A stretch of 64,000 bases of DNA from Triops longicaudatus (taxonomy: Eukaryota; Arthropoda; Branchiopoda; Notostraca; Triopsidae): positions 186,001 through 250,000 of the forward strand of contig JAGQDJ010000031.1 in assembly GCA_022885665.1 (NCBI GenBank), in the 5' to 3' direction. The notes under the pieces are model-generated. The model saw only the letters and a program-made list of their open reading frames with translations, ran no database searches and was not told the origin of the DNA. This document shows, in pieces, positions 13,101-28,100 of this stretch. Numbering within the stretch: the first letter of the stretch is position 1; each line of letters starts with the position of its first letter. The position numbers and the translations under genes were made by a program.

Positions 13101-16100
13101 TCGTCTGTTACTAAATTCTTTACTATGTCTCGAGTATGAACAGGCAAAAAAAAAAATGTGTACCCCATCGTAGTTGGAGACTAGATGCTTTGGGTTTTCC
13201 TAGCAAATACGGGGAAGGACATTGGCCAGCGGCGACAGCCTCTGTGGTGACAGTATAAGTTTCAGAGAAATCACTCGTTCCTCCGGCGTTTGTGGCCTGC
13301 ACACGGACCATATAGTCCGTGCCTGGCAAAAGATGATCACAGAGCGCTTCACATTCGCTGCCTTGCCAGACGGGCCGGAACTCCTCATCAAGACCACCTT
13401 GAAGCTCTAAAGTATAACGTGTGACAGGCGCGCCCCCGTTATCCGTCGGTGGTGCCCATCGCACTTTAAAGCTGTAGGCGTGGATTTTGCCTTTCGGACA
13501 AGGTCGAGAAGGAGGGTGAGGCCTGTCTGGTAACGTGCAGTACGTCACTTCATCAGACCATTTTGAGGTTCCCGAGTCATTTTGTAACTGTAACTGGATA
13601 ACAAAAGTAAAAGCGACATTTCATTAATTTTGTTTAACAAATAGGAAAATAAATTTTAAAAATTTTGTAAAAAGGCTTATTTCAGCAAATCATCTTTACT
13701 GAGATAAGGCTGTTATTTAAAGCACCATTAAAACAATTCCAAACAGTTTCACAAAATTAGAGGAAAAAAACGCAATAATTTTGTTTATTAAACACTTAAG
13801 GAAGAATGTGCGAAAAATCTTGGTTTTCCGTTCAATTTATGTTCAGAAAAAAAAACTATAAATAACAGTCTCGATAATGAGCAGGACGAGCTTATGTAAA
13901 AAGGTTCATCATTTTCTTACTCTAAATTTGTAAGGCGTGCTTCTCTGGAGCTTTACACAAGTGTGATCCGCGTCTAAACCATGGTATTCGTTCAGAAACC
14001 CATGGCCAGTAGATGGATCCGATTTTTGCAAGGTACACAGGTGATCCGATGGTTTCACCCACGATAGCGTCAAAGTATCTATCGTCGCAGATTTAAGGGC
14101 AGGCGGCGCTGGAGGTGAAGGCGCTGTACCTGAGGTTGACGTCACTATCACTTCAGACCAAGGGCTATCAAAAGAAACACACAACCTTAAACTCTCATCA
14201 AAGCTCTTATGATTATTTTCCATTGTAAGCACAAAGGAGACGAATATATCTCTACCTCGTTCCCAGTTCATTAACGGCAGCTAGACGAACAGCGTATGAA
14301 GTCGAAGCTTGGAGTTTCGTTATCGTATATTGTTTTGTTTTCCCACGGTAAACTTCTTTAAATTCCTGCTTGCCTAGCCCTTCATCCCACTCCAAGATGT
14401 AGTGAAGCAAAGGCGCGCCATTGTCCGCTGGTTGGTTCCATCTTAAATTCAAATAAGCGCAAGTTAAACAAGGCTTGAAATTTAGTATGGAATAATTAAA
14501 GTAAATTTAAGAGTTAATGTAATAGAAAATAAAAAAGTTGCAAAAATATAGACATCAAACACAAAGGTCGTACGCTTGGTGGGCAAATTATATAGGGACG
14601 AAGAGTTAAAGCTCTTTTTTTAAAAAAAAATCAAAGGCATTTTCTACCGGTACTGGAGGCTGTTCTTGGCCTTGGAAACGACTTTGGGAAGGGGCTTGTC
14701 TGGAACACTCGGTAAGGTGCGGAAAACCACTGGTTCTGAAGACTGGACACTTCCATCGTGAAATAAGGCACAAAGAGTGAGTTGATACTCACTGGCAGGT
14801 CTCAGATCGAGTAATCTATACAGAAGAAAATAATAAGCCAAACCTCTAAAAAAGGGGAAAAGAGAGAAAAAAAAGCAAGCTGTTTCCTTACGTTTCATTT
14901 TCTTTTCGTAAAGATATGTGTCGCGTGGAACTTCGATCAGAGAGAAGGAGCTCATATGTCACTTCTGGACTGATTTTCTCCTCAGGAGCACTGTTCAATG
15001 GCACCCAAGAAACATCGGCACTGGTTGACGTCACTTGTTCCACCTACACATGCGAACACAAAAATAAACTTGTTGCCATTCTGAGCTAGCAATGTTTCCT
15101 TTGACAATTTTCGTTTCAATTAAAGAAATAGATCCTTCAATTGTTTTCCTTCAGCCGAAGGCATGGCTTGTTATTCTCGGTTTTCAGTATTTGTTAATGA
15201 AAAAGAGGCTTACCGAAGGAGGACTTAATGAAATTAGAACGCTCGGTTCTTCGTCTCCGCTTCTGTCTTGGTCTGCATTTCCCATAGGTTCCAAATTGAA
15301 ATTCCTATCTTTCTTACGCCGCACCTGACTTGGATCTAAGCCTAAAGGAGAAAAATCAAATCATCCATAAGCAAGTTTCTTCCATAAGCAAAACATCATC
15401 TCTTTGATTTACACAATTTCAAAAATTTCAAGTTAAGCTTGCCAATTAAACACGATTAAGTTACGTCAAATATGATGTGTTTTACAGGATAAGTCAACGG
15501 GCTAATGCAAAATTAACTCTTGAATTACAATGCGTATTATATCTAACAGCTTCCACTATCCAAAGTAGTGTACTAACGACAGAAATTACAACGTTTCAGT
15601 ATGTCATTGCAGAGATACTCTGCGAGGATCTTCGCAAAGTTCCATCTCATTTGTTTAATATACAGAACGGCTGAATAATGTGCGTTTTCCGTTCAGATCA
15701 CGCTGCACTGAAGTCAAATTCTAGGAAACTGGAAAGACCTAAGAGGTAGTGTTGCACTAAAGATTACCAACCGAAAGTCTTTACCATGGTATATATTTTT
15801 ACCATGGTATTTCTTTATTTGCCTTGTGTGACTAGTAGGGAGTAGAAAATCGTAGGAACTTCTACTCAGACACATTAGTGGGTGGTCGTTGAAAGACTTT
15901 CGGCCTGCTTGTTTACAGCGTTAAGTACTACAAGCAGGTATCGCCTTTCCGTATTTTCCAATCTTCACAATAGTACCCTCCCACACTGACTTGGTGAGTT
16001 TGCTTAATTTTCTGAGCTGGCTTGAAAATGTCGGCTATAAGAAGGTTCACTATCGAAGGGCGCGTGCTGTCATGCAAAACTCTGACGGAATTTTTTATTT

Positions 16101-19100
16101 CGGTGTGCTGATTTGACACTCCAAAGAGCAGAAACTTCGCACAGGATATTCACAGAAGCACCCTGACGACGTTTTCTTGATATCAGTACTTCTAGACCTA
16201 TAACGTAATTCTATTTTATGTGTCTTTATTAGCTTGAATTTCTCTGGTCTAAAGTGCAACTCAAACACTGAACGGTTCAAATAGGAATATCCAACATCTA
16301 GAAACGCGTCACTTTCAGCGGCTGCAAAAAGAATACAAGACAATTTTTAACAATATTAAAACTAACATTCACCTTTCTGTGGTGACGGGGGTGGCGTCCT
16401 AAGCACATGAGGATTCAAGGCAGTGGCAGTGGTGCTTGTCGTCACCGGCACATTATTAGCGTCTTTCATAATTTTCTGCTCCAGTTTCTTCCTCAGTTTG
16501 TTATACTGCGTCCGTGCCCGCTCGCTATGAAAATTGACAGGCGGTGGCGAAGAAGCCCCTACTTCCAAACCCCCCATAAAATCCAATTAGCAAAGTCTTC
16601 TAAGTACTTGTCAATCAAACTTATATTCCATTTTCTTCTCCCTATTCATTCGCTTTCCTTAATCTACATTTTGCCGCCTCTGCTTGTTTATCAGCTTTTT
16701 ATACCTTGTGAACTAGGTGGGGACATAACGCTGTAGCCAGGAGCAGGTCCATGGGCGTGGCAAGTTGTATGATGAGGTCCCATGGGGTGTGAATGAACCA
16801 TTCCTGGCGGATTCCCGTAATGGTACGCTCCACCCCCTCCTCCTCCACCTCCGCCACCCCCTGATCCTCCTTGGGGTCCATAACCCTGACTGGGGTAGAA
16901 ATGGGGTGGAGGTTGACTGGCATTATGACTTTGACTCTGCAACACGAAAAGACATAAATAATACAATCAACGAATATTTGCAACATAATGTCAAACAATT
17001 TACTTAAACAGTCACGTATATAATAAGGCACGATGAGTTAAAAATAAAACAATAATAAAAAAACATTTATTCTATTAAATTTTTTACTAAGGCTACTTGA
17101 TTTCCGCAAGCGTAATAGATGACCGAATGAATACGATGTAAAACAAATTGCGATTTACGTGGTCTCACAGCATGACAGATTATCTCGTAGTATATGTTAT
17201 GATGAGAGAACAAAAAACGCTTACATAATGAGGAGCTTGAGGGGGAGGATGGGTAGGCGTGGTTAAGGGCAGGACGCCCATAGGAGCACCGGGTGCAGGG
17301 GCTGGTGATAAAATGACGTGTCGTAGGGTTCCATGTTCGTCTACAATTTGTTGCAAGACGTGGCCAGGGGGAACTTGGACTGGTAACGGAACAGGCGGAG
17401 AATCGGTTGTTGAGACCATACGCACTGTGGCCGGTCCTATTTAAAAATAAAAATACACATGAAAAATATTTTTATGTCATGTTCTTTTGTATTGCCCGTC
17501 CCACACGACCCAAATATTCGAAAATATAAGCAAACTTTTTATTATTTTACGCTCTTATGTGCTGTTATTATTCTAAAGTTAAAATAATTAGACACCGACA
17601 AGGAATTTATCTTGACACATTTCATTTCAATATCGCTAAAAATAACTCTAAAGATAATACTAACTTTCCAAAATCACATAATTTTAGAAGTCAAGAAAAG
17701 TACCCCCAGCGAAGTTTCGATTTCAATAATGGTGTTAGAACCTCGGACACGGGGATTGTTACTCTTTTAATCCTCCGATGCTTAAAAACACTTAGTTAGC
17801 AATTTGTTTTACGCAAATAGCTTTGCTAAAATTAAACATATGCCGCTGAAGCAAGAATACGGAAAATTGATACCGTCCCGTTCGATAAGTCCGTAGCTCT
17901 GCGACCCTTATCAAATCGAAGCGTTTTCGTCCGAGTGTACTTGAAAACAACTATGAATTACTAGAAAAGTGAATCATGCGCGTGACTGGTGCGGTCATTC
18001 GTATCGTTTCCCAAGAAACTTAGTCTAAAACAGGAAACGTGACCCATAAAAAAAAGCTATATTAATTCTTGTGCTCACATGCTTGACACGAGCTAACTTG
18101 AGTCGGCACGCAATTTTTTGACCTTTTTTCTGCTCAGGGCATATGAGTGGACTTTACGACTCAGCAACAAGTTTTCCCCGAATGCTCATATTCACACTGA
18201 GGGACTTTCAAAATATTTTTTCCCAGGCTATCCAGTCACGGAACATTTACAATAACATTAATATTGAAAATTCCCTGACTTGAAAACATCCGACTGGGAA
18301 GTACGATACACTCCAAGGTGGGTTATGTGGAATGCCCTATCACATCCAATCGCGCTACTTTCATTATAATTCTGCTTTGTTTCACCTCAATCGTGTATCA
18401 GCTTTCAAGAATTCCAGCACGAAATTCCTCAGATTAAAAGTCACAAACCGGTATTATTTTCACATTATTTTTAAAAACAGGAATATTGAACAGGTTAACT
18501 CTAAAAAAGCAAAACGTTATAAACAAATTAGAAAAATAGTAAATTGTGTAGCACAAACATATGCCTAAGATGCTCTAAAAGACGAACAAATACAACAAAC
18601 GCTCCTCCACTCCCCAAGTTAAAAATTTAATTTTCGAAGCTAACGAAATGTTTTTGCCAAACAGCTTTCACAAGGCACATTCAGATTTTTTCTCGAGACA
18701 AAACATTATGTACCATTCTTAATCAGGAGTGACGCCGAACCTTCTTTTCCACATTCGTTTAACTTTTTCGTTTTTGAAAAAAAAAATATCCACAAGCAAA
18801 GACCCATTCCATTTCACTACCCCATTTGAAAAACGCTCGATAACGAGTTTACCATATTCCGTGTGCATACACATAAGCGGCTGTTCGATCGCTTCTAAGC
18901 TTCCCAATATATAACCATGGAACTCTGGGAAGTAATCCACGGCTGCAAAATGGGTCGAACTCGCCCCCGGATGCTGATGCTGGTGAGACGGAATCATCGA
19001 TGGCGGATAATAAACCGTCAAAGGATTCGGTACTGAATTTCCCGCATTTCCGAGCCTCCAAAACGCGTCAACACTGGCCGTCATTGTTCTTTTTATTTTT

Positions 19101-22100
19101 TCTCTGACGCGTGTAAGCAGATAGTTATCTTCCAATTACACATAGGAGGCTCATTTTACAACAAGGCGCAAGTTTTTTTCCTCAATTTTCATTCACCTTT
19201 CCTTCTATCCTCGTTTTCTTCCGATATACCATAAACTGTAAGTTGACAAGAACTCGTTATTTTTTTACTTTTTTTAATGTCTTTTTTTAAAATAAAACTT
19301 CAAGATCAGGAAATGGCATTTCTCCCCTTCCATATGAACTTCCTGTGGTAATTATCTCTTTGGATTTCCTGACACTGAAAATATCTCATGGACAGTGTCA
19401 ACGGATTTTCACTACGGCTGAGTGATTCTGGTAGCGATACTAGGGAATGGTAAGTTCAAGCGGATTTTTCTCTTGTTTGTATGTTAAAAATTTAGGGGAC
19501 ACCTGTTTTTCTCATCCTCCTTGCTCGAATCAGACAACAACCCACGCACCCTTGACATGATGGGTCGTTTTTCCGTATGATGAAAACTTGCTCGCGTTCT
19601 GCGGGGGAGGTTCTGCGAGATCTGTTTAAGCTGGACTGGCTGGCTCGCTTATCTTTCTCACGTACACACTACCCTTTTTCTATTAGCAATTAGTCACGGT
19701 TTAGTGATGAAAGCAATTCTCGCCTGTACTGTACGGGTTCTGTTCCTTCTAGGAAAAGGAGGTGGCAGGGAGGTTTACTCTAAACTAGTTATACACAATA
19801 AGACTTCGCGATACACAGGGTTACGTTCTGTACTCTGTCCAGACTTGGCAATTATCTAAAACACGAAAAATCGAAATAAAAATAAATAAATGTTTGGAAT
19901 AGTGAATTTGCACAGAGAAACGATTCTTTCTTTTTTTCTTAACTGTCAATTTTTTATGTTAAGTGCAGATTCGTACAGAATTTTTCCACTTAGCTTCGCA
20001 AAGTGCCCCAAAATTATTTGCATATTGCTATGGCGCATTTTATTATTATTTTTCCGCTTTCCTTCAAGTCTAATATTTAAGCGTTTTAAGAAGAGACTGT
20101 GATAGATTTTTTAAACACCAATTGTTAATAGCACTTCAAACATGATTCCAAAAAGAATTTTCTGTCACAAAAAAAGCATAGCTGCTTTGTCGAAAAGCAG
20201 TTGTGACGAACTCCTCCGGGTTGTAAATTAAGATCGAAATAATGATTATTGACTAGTTTAGTTTAGTTGGCACGCACATTTAGTTTATGCGGACATAAGG
20301 AATTCAACCGTCTTGTGAAGCAATCCCTGCTGGATCGCTAGGATACCCGAGGCTCCGTCCTTTTAAACCGGGTTTCCGTGGGTGACTTTCCCTGTTCTTT
20401 GATTTGTCACATTTTCCCAAAAAATGACAGCAAGTGATAACTGGTCGACTGAGAATACTCACTATTCATATGAAAAATGTAACACTTGCACAACAATGAA
20501 ACTATTTTTAGTAATTCTACGATTACTTTTCGCGTCATACAGAAAGTTCTCTTTTCTGAGACAAGAACCTTCGAATATTTAGATCCAGCGATTTAAAAAA
20601 AATCTATTGTTTTGAATGCGCGAAACGGAATTTGCGCGGAATACAGATTTTTTTTCAAATCCGCATGTGAAACCAGCAGCGTGAAGTAAAATGTCGGTGA
20701 CGTTTACAAAGGCCGCGTAAAATCAATATACGCGATATACAAAATCACCTTTCACATGAAGTGTTGGTGTTGTACAGGATATGGGTTCTGTTCCCTTTAC
20801 AAAGGACAGCGAAACATTGCGTCAGATCTACACAGCAAACAAGTCTGTACGAATGGTATATAGGCTATCCATAGCGGTAAAGACAGAAAGCGTTCGCCCG
20901 TAACTGATTACAACGGTTTAAACGCTCACCGGCTTCCCGTTTGACTCTTGTTTGTGTTGTATGGTCTCGACATTAACGAACCCTCTCCCTTTCCGTTATC
21001 TGGTCCATTTGCAAAACAATTCCGCGAAACACGGGTCCTAACATCCCCTTAGCCTTGCCAAGGTTATAGGCCCACATTCCTTTCTTACATAAATGGACTT
21101 TCCTTGACCACAAAACCTCTCACGACACCGTATCGATTTAATTGACATCTACATTCTGCTAACTACGTGAAATCTGCTCCTTCATTTAAAATTCTAGCGC
21201 AGAATAATCACGTTCGGTAAATCTTATTTTCATTCCACGCCATTTTCGCCTTACACAATGCAAAGACAATAAAAGTGCCCTCGAAAATTTATATATTGCG
21301 GATTACTGAGAATCAAAATTCCAAAGCGAAAGACTGACTTGGCTAAATTGAAAATTTAACGTAACTGCAACGTATTAACTTACGAATTCTCCACACTATG
21401 GTTTAGTAATAGTTGTACAAGTATTGATCGATTATGTTGCAATGTTCGATCAAAACCTGCTCCCAACCTGTTGCTGTGCAACTAGAGAGTACTTGACGCC
21501 TCAAATGGCAAGCCTTTTTCTCTAATTATGGTCACAAATGTCAATATAGGAACTGATACTGATAACGAGGCGTTTTAGACTAAAAATCTTTCCCTAACCT
21601 GTTGCTACACAAAGTTGGCATAAACCTGCCCCAAACAAACACTTCACCGGTATCGAGGCAACCTTCGAAGATGACGCAGGCTTTTGCTTAATGTACCCAA
21701 ATGAGCTTTGCCTAACGCTAACCAATACGGTAATTTGCAGTCAGAATAGCGGTAACAACAAAAGCAAATGTAACGGCACCGCGTCCAACAAAGTTCTCGA
21801 GCCTGTTTTTTCTCGTAATTCAATAGCAATCCCCAGGACTCGGTCACCATCCAAAGGAGGTCAATATGCACCTGTTTAACGGAATTCTACCACACAGACT
21901 CCACTAACATATGCTTCACCTAGCTCCACCCATCCGTTACTTATAAGCTACTCATATTTTCCTTGCTTTTTTACTACATCTTTTTTTTTATGAAAACCGC
22001 AACTCGTTCCCAAAGCATCGAAAATGCCCCAGAGGAACATCACTAAAGAAGCTTTATTGTCTTTTCACGCTTTCTGGTACTTTTCGACAAAAAATCACAA

Positions 22101-25100
22101 TCCTTGAGCACGAACGTCCTTCACAGCTCTTGATTGAACGAACGCAACTTATATTTCGAAATGTAATATTCTTTCCGAAAGCTTTCATTGAACCCTCAAG
22201 TCTAAACTCAGCTTCTACTCCCAGATGATACGACGGAATAAAATGCCATTTTCTGATCGAGAAATTCCTACATTATCTATGATTTCAAAAGTATCATACT
22301 CCTTGAAGGCACGATTTCAGAACGAATCAGTAGTTTTAATCCTTGGAGGGTTTCACCAGCACAAAATCTTCTCTAAGCCCACTTGAACTACGGAAGATTT
22401 AAATGTACACTCTAAGGTTCGCAACACGTTAAAGGAGATAAATCCTTCGAATAGTGATAGGAAATCTCACGACGACACCTTTTTTTCGCACTTTCAAGTG
22501 TCTCCCTCAGCCAAAATTCATGCTCGCGACGTGGCAATCGCCTCGTGACTGAGAAATTCAGGGCCATGAAATATACATAACACATCCCTTTCACAGAAGA
22601 CGAAGAGTATGAAGCAGGAGGACGTCCTCTTATCCTTCTTTCTCCGTTTCTACCTTTTACTCTTTTAACTCATCTCCAGTTTGTTTGTTCTTTCCCTACT
22701 GCTTCACTCCCTCCTTCTTTTGACATATACTTTGTACAAAGACATTGCTTGCCAAAAGTGCAACGATATACGAAGAAGAAAGATGATTACAAAAAATCGT
22801 AAATATATTACATTTTCCTTCCTTTAAAAAATCATAGCCGTTTGTAGCACGAAACGGCAGCTCGTGCGGAAAGCAAAACAAACAGGAAACAGTTACTAGC
22901 CAAAAAAAAAAAAATCAACGTCTGATTCGCAGACGGAAATCTTTTAAGGTTATTTAAGGCAACACGATATTTTCCGGAAACACAGCTATTGTATTAAGCT
23001 AAACGACGAAAAAAAAAGGCTTTGTCTCGTTGCCCGCTCGTCCCTAAAGTTCGGGTGGTATTCTAGGTCGAGTGACAAAATTTCGACGCCCACAAGTTTC
23101 GGAAAGCCAGTTTACCTTGTGCGACTTGTGTGACATGTCGCCCCTGACCAAGTCAACGCTCATTTTGCCCAACAAGTTCAATAAAAGAACGTCAAATAAA
23201 ATTATACCAAAAATAAAAAGAGATTTCTGAGAAAGAGAAAGGGGAGAGCTGGAGTAAATAGAAGCTGTTTATTTCATATCGCATCCAACTGACGCCATTG
23301 ATGCAACGCTGAGAGAAATGTAATCTGCAGAATTCCCCCTACTAACTGCCAAATAAAAAGCTTGTTCCATCTTCCTTTTTCGCGACTTTTGTTCTTTGCA
23401 TGTCCACGTCCGCTCCAGTTCATCTCATCTTACTCCTATAATTGATATGCATTGCAGTGTTGATCTTCACAGGCAAATCCGCCTTTCTCATGGTATCATT
23501 TCTTTCCCTTTCGCTTTTCATCTTTTCCCGTTTCGTTTCCTTAGCACCCAGGAAACTTCTTTCTACCCCATTCGACAGGCAGCTTGAAAAAGCGCCACCT
23601 AAAATTACCCTCAAGGAAAATTCGGCGAGGAACCGTAAATAGACGCTTTAATTTGGAGCGTTGATTTCTTATTACCGGTCATTATTTTGTTAGCTTGCGC
23701 CACTTTATTACAATCTATCAACGTGGTAACGTGTCTAAAGTGACAATTACACCTTAAACTAACAACCAGACGAACGAACGCACACTACGTGGACATACTA
23801 ACACAACACATGTAGTAAAACCCTTTAACACTGTACTTAACTGTACACAAATGCGTCTTTTACTTAAATGAAAATAACTTCTACAAGCATAACTGAAAGT
23901 TTATGGGTTGTAATACGTTAAGGTTAAAAGCATACATGTCAATAGTTAATCACTTTCTATATGTTGAAAAATAGATAAGTTCCATTCGGCAAGGGACAGT
24001 ATGGGAAATTAAAGGACCAGAGGAGAAAAATTGGAAGAGGACAAATGCTCAATAACAGGTTAATCAAGTGGGCGGTACCAATTTCCTGTCCTTTGATAAC
24101 GAAGTTTCCTACCTTCCTCCCTCCACCTCCGATGGAACCCTTACGTTCTACTCATTAAGGGGTGTCTGCCATTCATAAAAAGCAAAGCCGTGTTTTCGTC
24201 ACAGGAGCCCGCAGAATGTGACGTAAATGACTTGCATTCTTTTTTGGGTGGAGTGGGTGTTCGGAGGAGCGAATGAGGGAAAAAGCAAGCGGACATTTTA
24301 CTTCCATTAGAGGGTCATTTTACGCTCTAGCGGGTTTGTAATTACAAGTCAGTTAACGAAAATATAGGAAGGTTAGTGGCATAGTTTTAACGCCCCAAAT
24401 AAAATCGTGTAATGCTCCAGTTATTACCAACGCTGCACAATACAATGTTCACTTAGTTTTGTCAGTATTTTTATGGTTTTATGGCTGATTTTCAGGATGC
24501 AATTTTTGCCGATATTTTCTGCAGTATTTTAACACGCGAAAACAAGATTATCTGGGTGCACAAGAGCTGCTTAAGATGTTTGATAACTCAAACTATAAAA
24601 TTAGAAGAGAAATGGACGTAAACGTTACTCAACTGTGTTCCTACGCACTTCCATAGACATCAAGTGCAGTCAACCCAAAACCATTTTTTCGTCTTTAGCG
24701 CACAACGAGCCACCCAAAAACTCAATGAGTCAAAAAACTAACTTCTAATACTGTATCACTCTTTGCTTTCATTCTGCTTATCATTCAACATTCCAAGCCC
24801 GCTCTTCGTCTACGAACCCTTTTTTCCAAGACGCAACAATAGCAAAATAATCTTAACTCAACTGACTGCTACTGACGTTCTTGACAACTTAATTTATCGC
24901 TCTGTTCGTTTTCTTAACATTTTTTCCCCAACGGTATTTCGAAGCTGTTCGTCTTCTCTACGACATTCACTCAACTTTACAACGTCTATACAAACCTTCT
25001 CTAATCTGCTAAAGGTGTTGACCTAGCACGAATAGCCATGAAATATGTTTATCCCTTCTTACTTCCTTTTTTTCGCATTTTTTTCCTCCGCCAGACAAAA

Positions 25101-28100
25101 TCCCTCTAGCATCAATATCTCGAAATACGGTAAGTTTAGCTACTCGTCCACCCAACATTTTTACGGACTTATTTACACCATTTTACCCCATCCGAAGGGT
25201 TCTTCATTTGTATACCCCTCTTCCCTCTCTAATATGGAGCCGTTTCAGACGGCTTTTCGAGCTTTTAACAACCCAAATTTGGCAAGGCCAAAGAACAGGA
25301 GGGGGGCATGTTTACACCCTCCCACCACTACCACCATCGCCACATTCGCCCAACTAACAGAGTAAAGGTCAGTGCATGGCAACACAAAGTTTTTTTCAGT
25401 AAGAAAAAGCCAGACGTTAGGGAAACCCGCCCACTCATCTCAGCTCTTGCATAGGAACCTCGTTAAAAGAGACGAGAAATATACCACTTTTCGGTCTTTC
25501 TTTTGCTTGCTGCTCCGGAAAACATAAGCAACAGTTGCTTGAGACACAAGCCAGGCTTCGGAATAAGGTTACTTAAGGGTCACAGAATACCACCAAAATG
25601 GAACAGATAGAGAGAAAATTATTCTAGATCTTCCAGATGAGAGAAAAATGGGCAAGAGACAGAGAAAAAAAAGGAAGGCTGCGCTAGGCATGACAGCAAA
25701 GTGAAGGCCATGGAGAATTACTCGACTTTCGTTATGTTTATTAAGTAACCAACGCGAGCGAAAAAATCAATAAAAGTCTCAACTCGAGGACCAAAATGTT
25801 GGGCAGATCACAAACGTTATTTACACGCGTGTAAGATTTTGACTGTAGGAAAACTTTCCAAAGAACATCAACACTTGTTCGGCAATTACATAACACTGTA
25901 AAATTTACCCTCTTGACTCAGTGTACGTGCTGGCTTTCCCTTTGTGTCTATGAGTCCTTAACGTCTTTCTGTCTACAATATTTTTCTATTGGATAACTTT
26001 GGATTCGGTCACGAGATCCATTTTTTAACACGAAACTCAAGAGCGCATGTGGTGAAAAACATGGGTATTAAAACACGGTGCTGCAAAAATCTTCTACTGA
26101 CTGAAATGCTAAAGAAAGGAACGTTTAAGCTTCCATAATCCATAATTCTTCACGTTCTCTTCTCTTTTTCTACATCTACTACATCGGGATAAAGGGAAAT
26201 ACGTTGATAATTGTTGCGTTTTTTTCACTTCAGTCATAATTGTTACACCTAGACTAGTGATCTAACAAAGAAAAAATCACTGTTCATAATTTTCAAAAAA
26301 CTGATACACTTCAAAATTAATGTAATAATAAACCGCAAAATTTCAAACTCCACATAATTAAGCGTGACTTTAGATAGCATAACTTTACTTTCTTTTATAG
26401 AAATTATTTATTCAGACTCCAATGTAAAAAAAAAGAAACATACAATGGTCAAGGTGTAATCATCTGTAAAATGAAGGGTTACACATTGGTGTTAAACAAT
26501 TTGTAAATTTTACGTCGTTCTGCCAACATTTATCATTTTAAGCCTCCACACTCTTACAGTCTAAAAGACTAAACGCAGTTACAAGTTAACCCGTCCGATT
26601 AAACCAGCTTTTTCAATGTATGAATGTCGACCTAGAAGCTCTCTTGAAGGACTTCCTAGACTTGGAATGCTTGAACAGTCTTTTCCATCTTTTTCCTCCG
26701 TAACCCGAAACTTCTTATCAAAAAGTCCCTTTTACCCCGACTGGGCAAGTTTCCGGTAAGCTTCATTTCACGGTAAATCACAACGTCGTCATTTAATGTA
26801 AAACTGCATTCTATCCAGTTAAGATAATTCACCCAGGTTGTACTCGTGTACTCCTTGGGAATCACCGATTTCGACACTTATTTTCTTTTCAAAAAATACA
26901 ACAGAATCCCAATTATGTCAACCCAGTTACATAAGTTCCAGGTTGTGTCAATCACCATGGGTATTTTCTCACGAAACGTCTTTTTACTTTAATAATTAGT
27001 CTTTAATGCACGGATAGAACGGGCTCCCTCCAATATATTCCCACAAATAAGACGCGAATTAATTGTCTATTTACGATAATTCCCTCCTTTTGTCTTCGAC
27101 TTTCTCTTGAATTATTTGACTGTGTATGCAATACTAGCATATCTTAGTGGAGTTAATGAGCGAAATCCTATAATAGTAAAAATTTCTATCAGATTTTGCC
27201 AACTGCCCGAGTTGTTCGCAATTCCCCAATCATTGACGTAAATCGGAGTTATCTTGTATCTGATTAAGAAATACGCGAAACATAGCAATCTGCTTATGAC
27301 GTATTTTGTCACTTTTTAAACTAATACTCTATTTTTGACGCGAGCATAGTGACTACACAGAGATTTTCGTTTATTAGTTGACAAAACTATTGACTATTCT
27401 CCGGAAAAGCATGCAAAGACCTTGAATCCGGAACTCTTGATTCTAAATACGTCAGACGACGATAATTATCATCCTTTAATGCACACACCTTATCAACTTA
27501 TGATATTATCAATTCTTAATTGCTTAATAGCTTCACTGACTCGACATTTCTCTAAAGCCAACAAACTTGACTAAATATTTTACCGTTCCCTAAGCAAATA
27601 AACTAATAAAGTAACCCATGTACAAAGAAATCAAACAACCCAAATAAATAAGAAGTAGTACAGTTGAGCTTTTTTTAACCAACCTCTTGAAAAGAAACAA
27701 AAAATACATACTATGTTAAGATATCCGAGTCATATAAGAATGTTTAAATTCGTTATACCAGATTTTTTTTCAGTACGTTTATCCAGTTCGTTATTCTAAA
27801 ACCCGCCCAATATAACCGACCATTCGTTATAAGTCAGCTTGCTATAACGAGTGTTACCTTCACACGATAAAGAAATATCACATACCTTGAATGACCTGAA
27901 CTTGGCCGCCCATCTGCAACCTAATGGTTTCTCCTAGGTTCACATGTAAATCCACCACATGTTCTCCTGGCACCACAGTCGGTTGAGCTGTTTGTCCTCC
28001 TCCAGGAACTCCAGGGGGCGTGGTCATCGCAGGTGACGAACCTCTCGATCCTTTGGAGCTGGCCGACGAGGGAGAGGGTGTGTACCTCCCATTATTTCCA

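Larger units (their letters stand above)
17437..27885 (-). other. first coding intron of FNDC3 (10.4 kb)
   Basis: GT-AG intron separating the first coding exon from the conserved second exon. A long first intron often carries regulatory elements, but I cannot point to a specific enhancer. Contents noted: an isolated minus-strand open frame (18719-19084) and a pogo-like repeat fragment beside the donor (27747-27857). Otherwise the sequence is AT-rich and featureless. Confidence 0.7.

Noticed and set aside
24763..25365. Two successive plus-strand ORFs inside FNDC3 intron 1
   Set aside because: Composition resembles surrounding non-coding DNA (Phe/Ser-rich), and there is no domain or splice structure.
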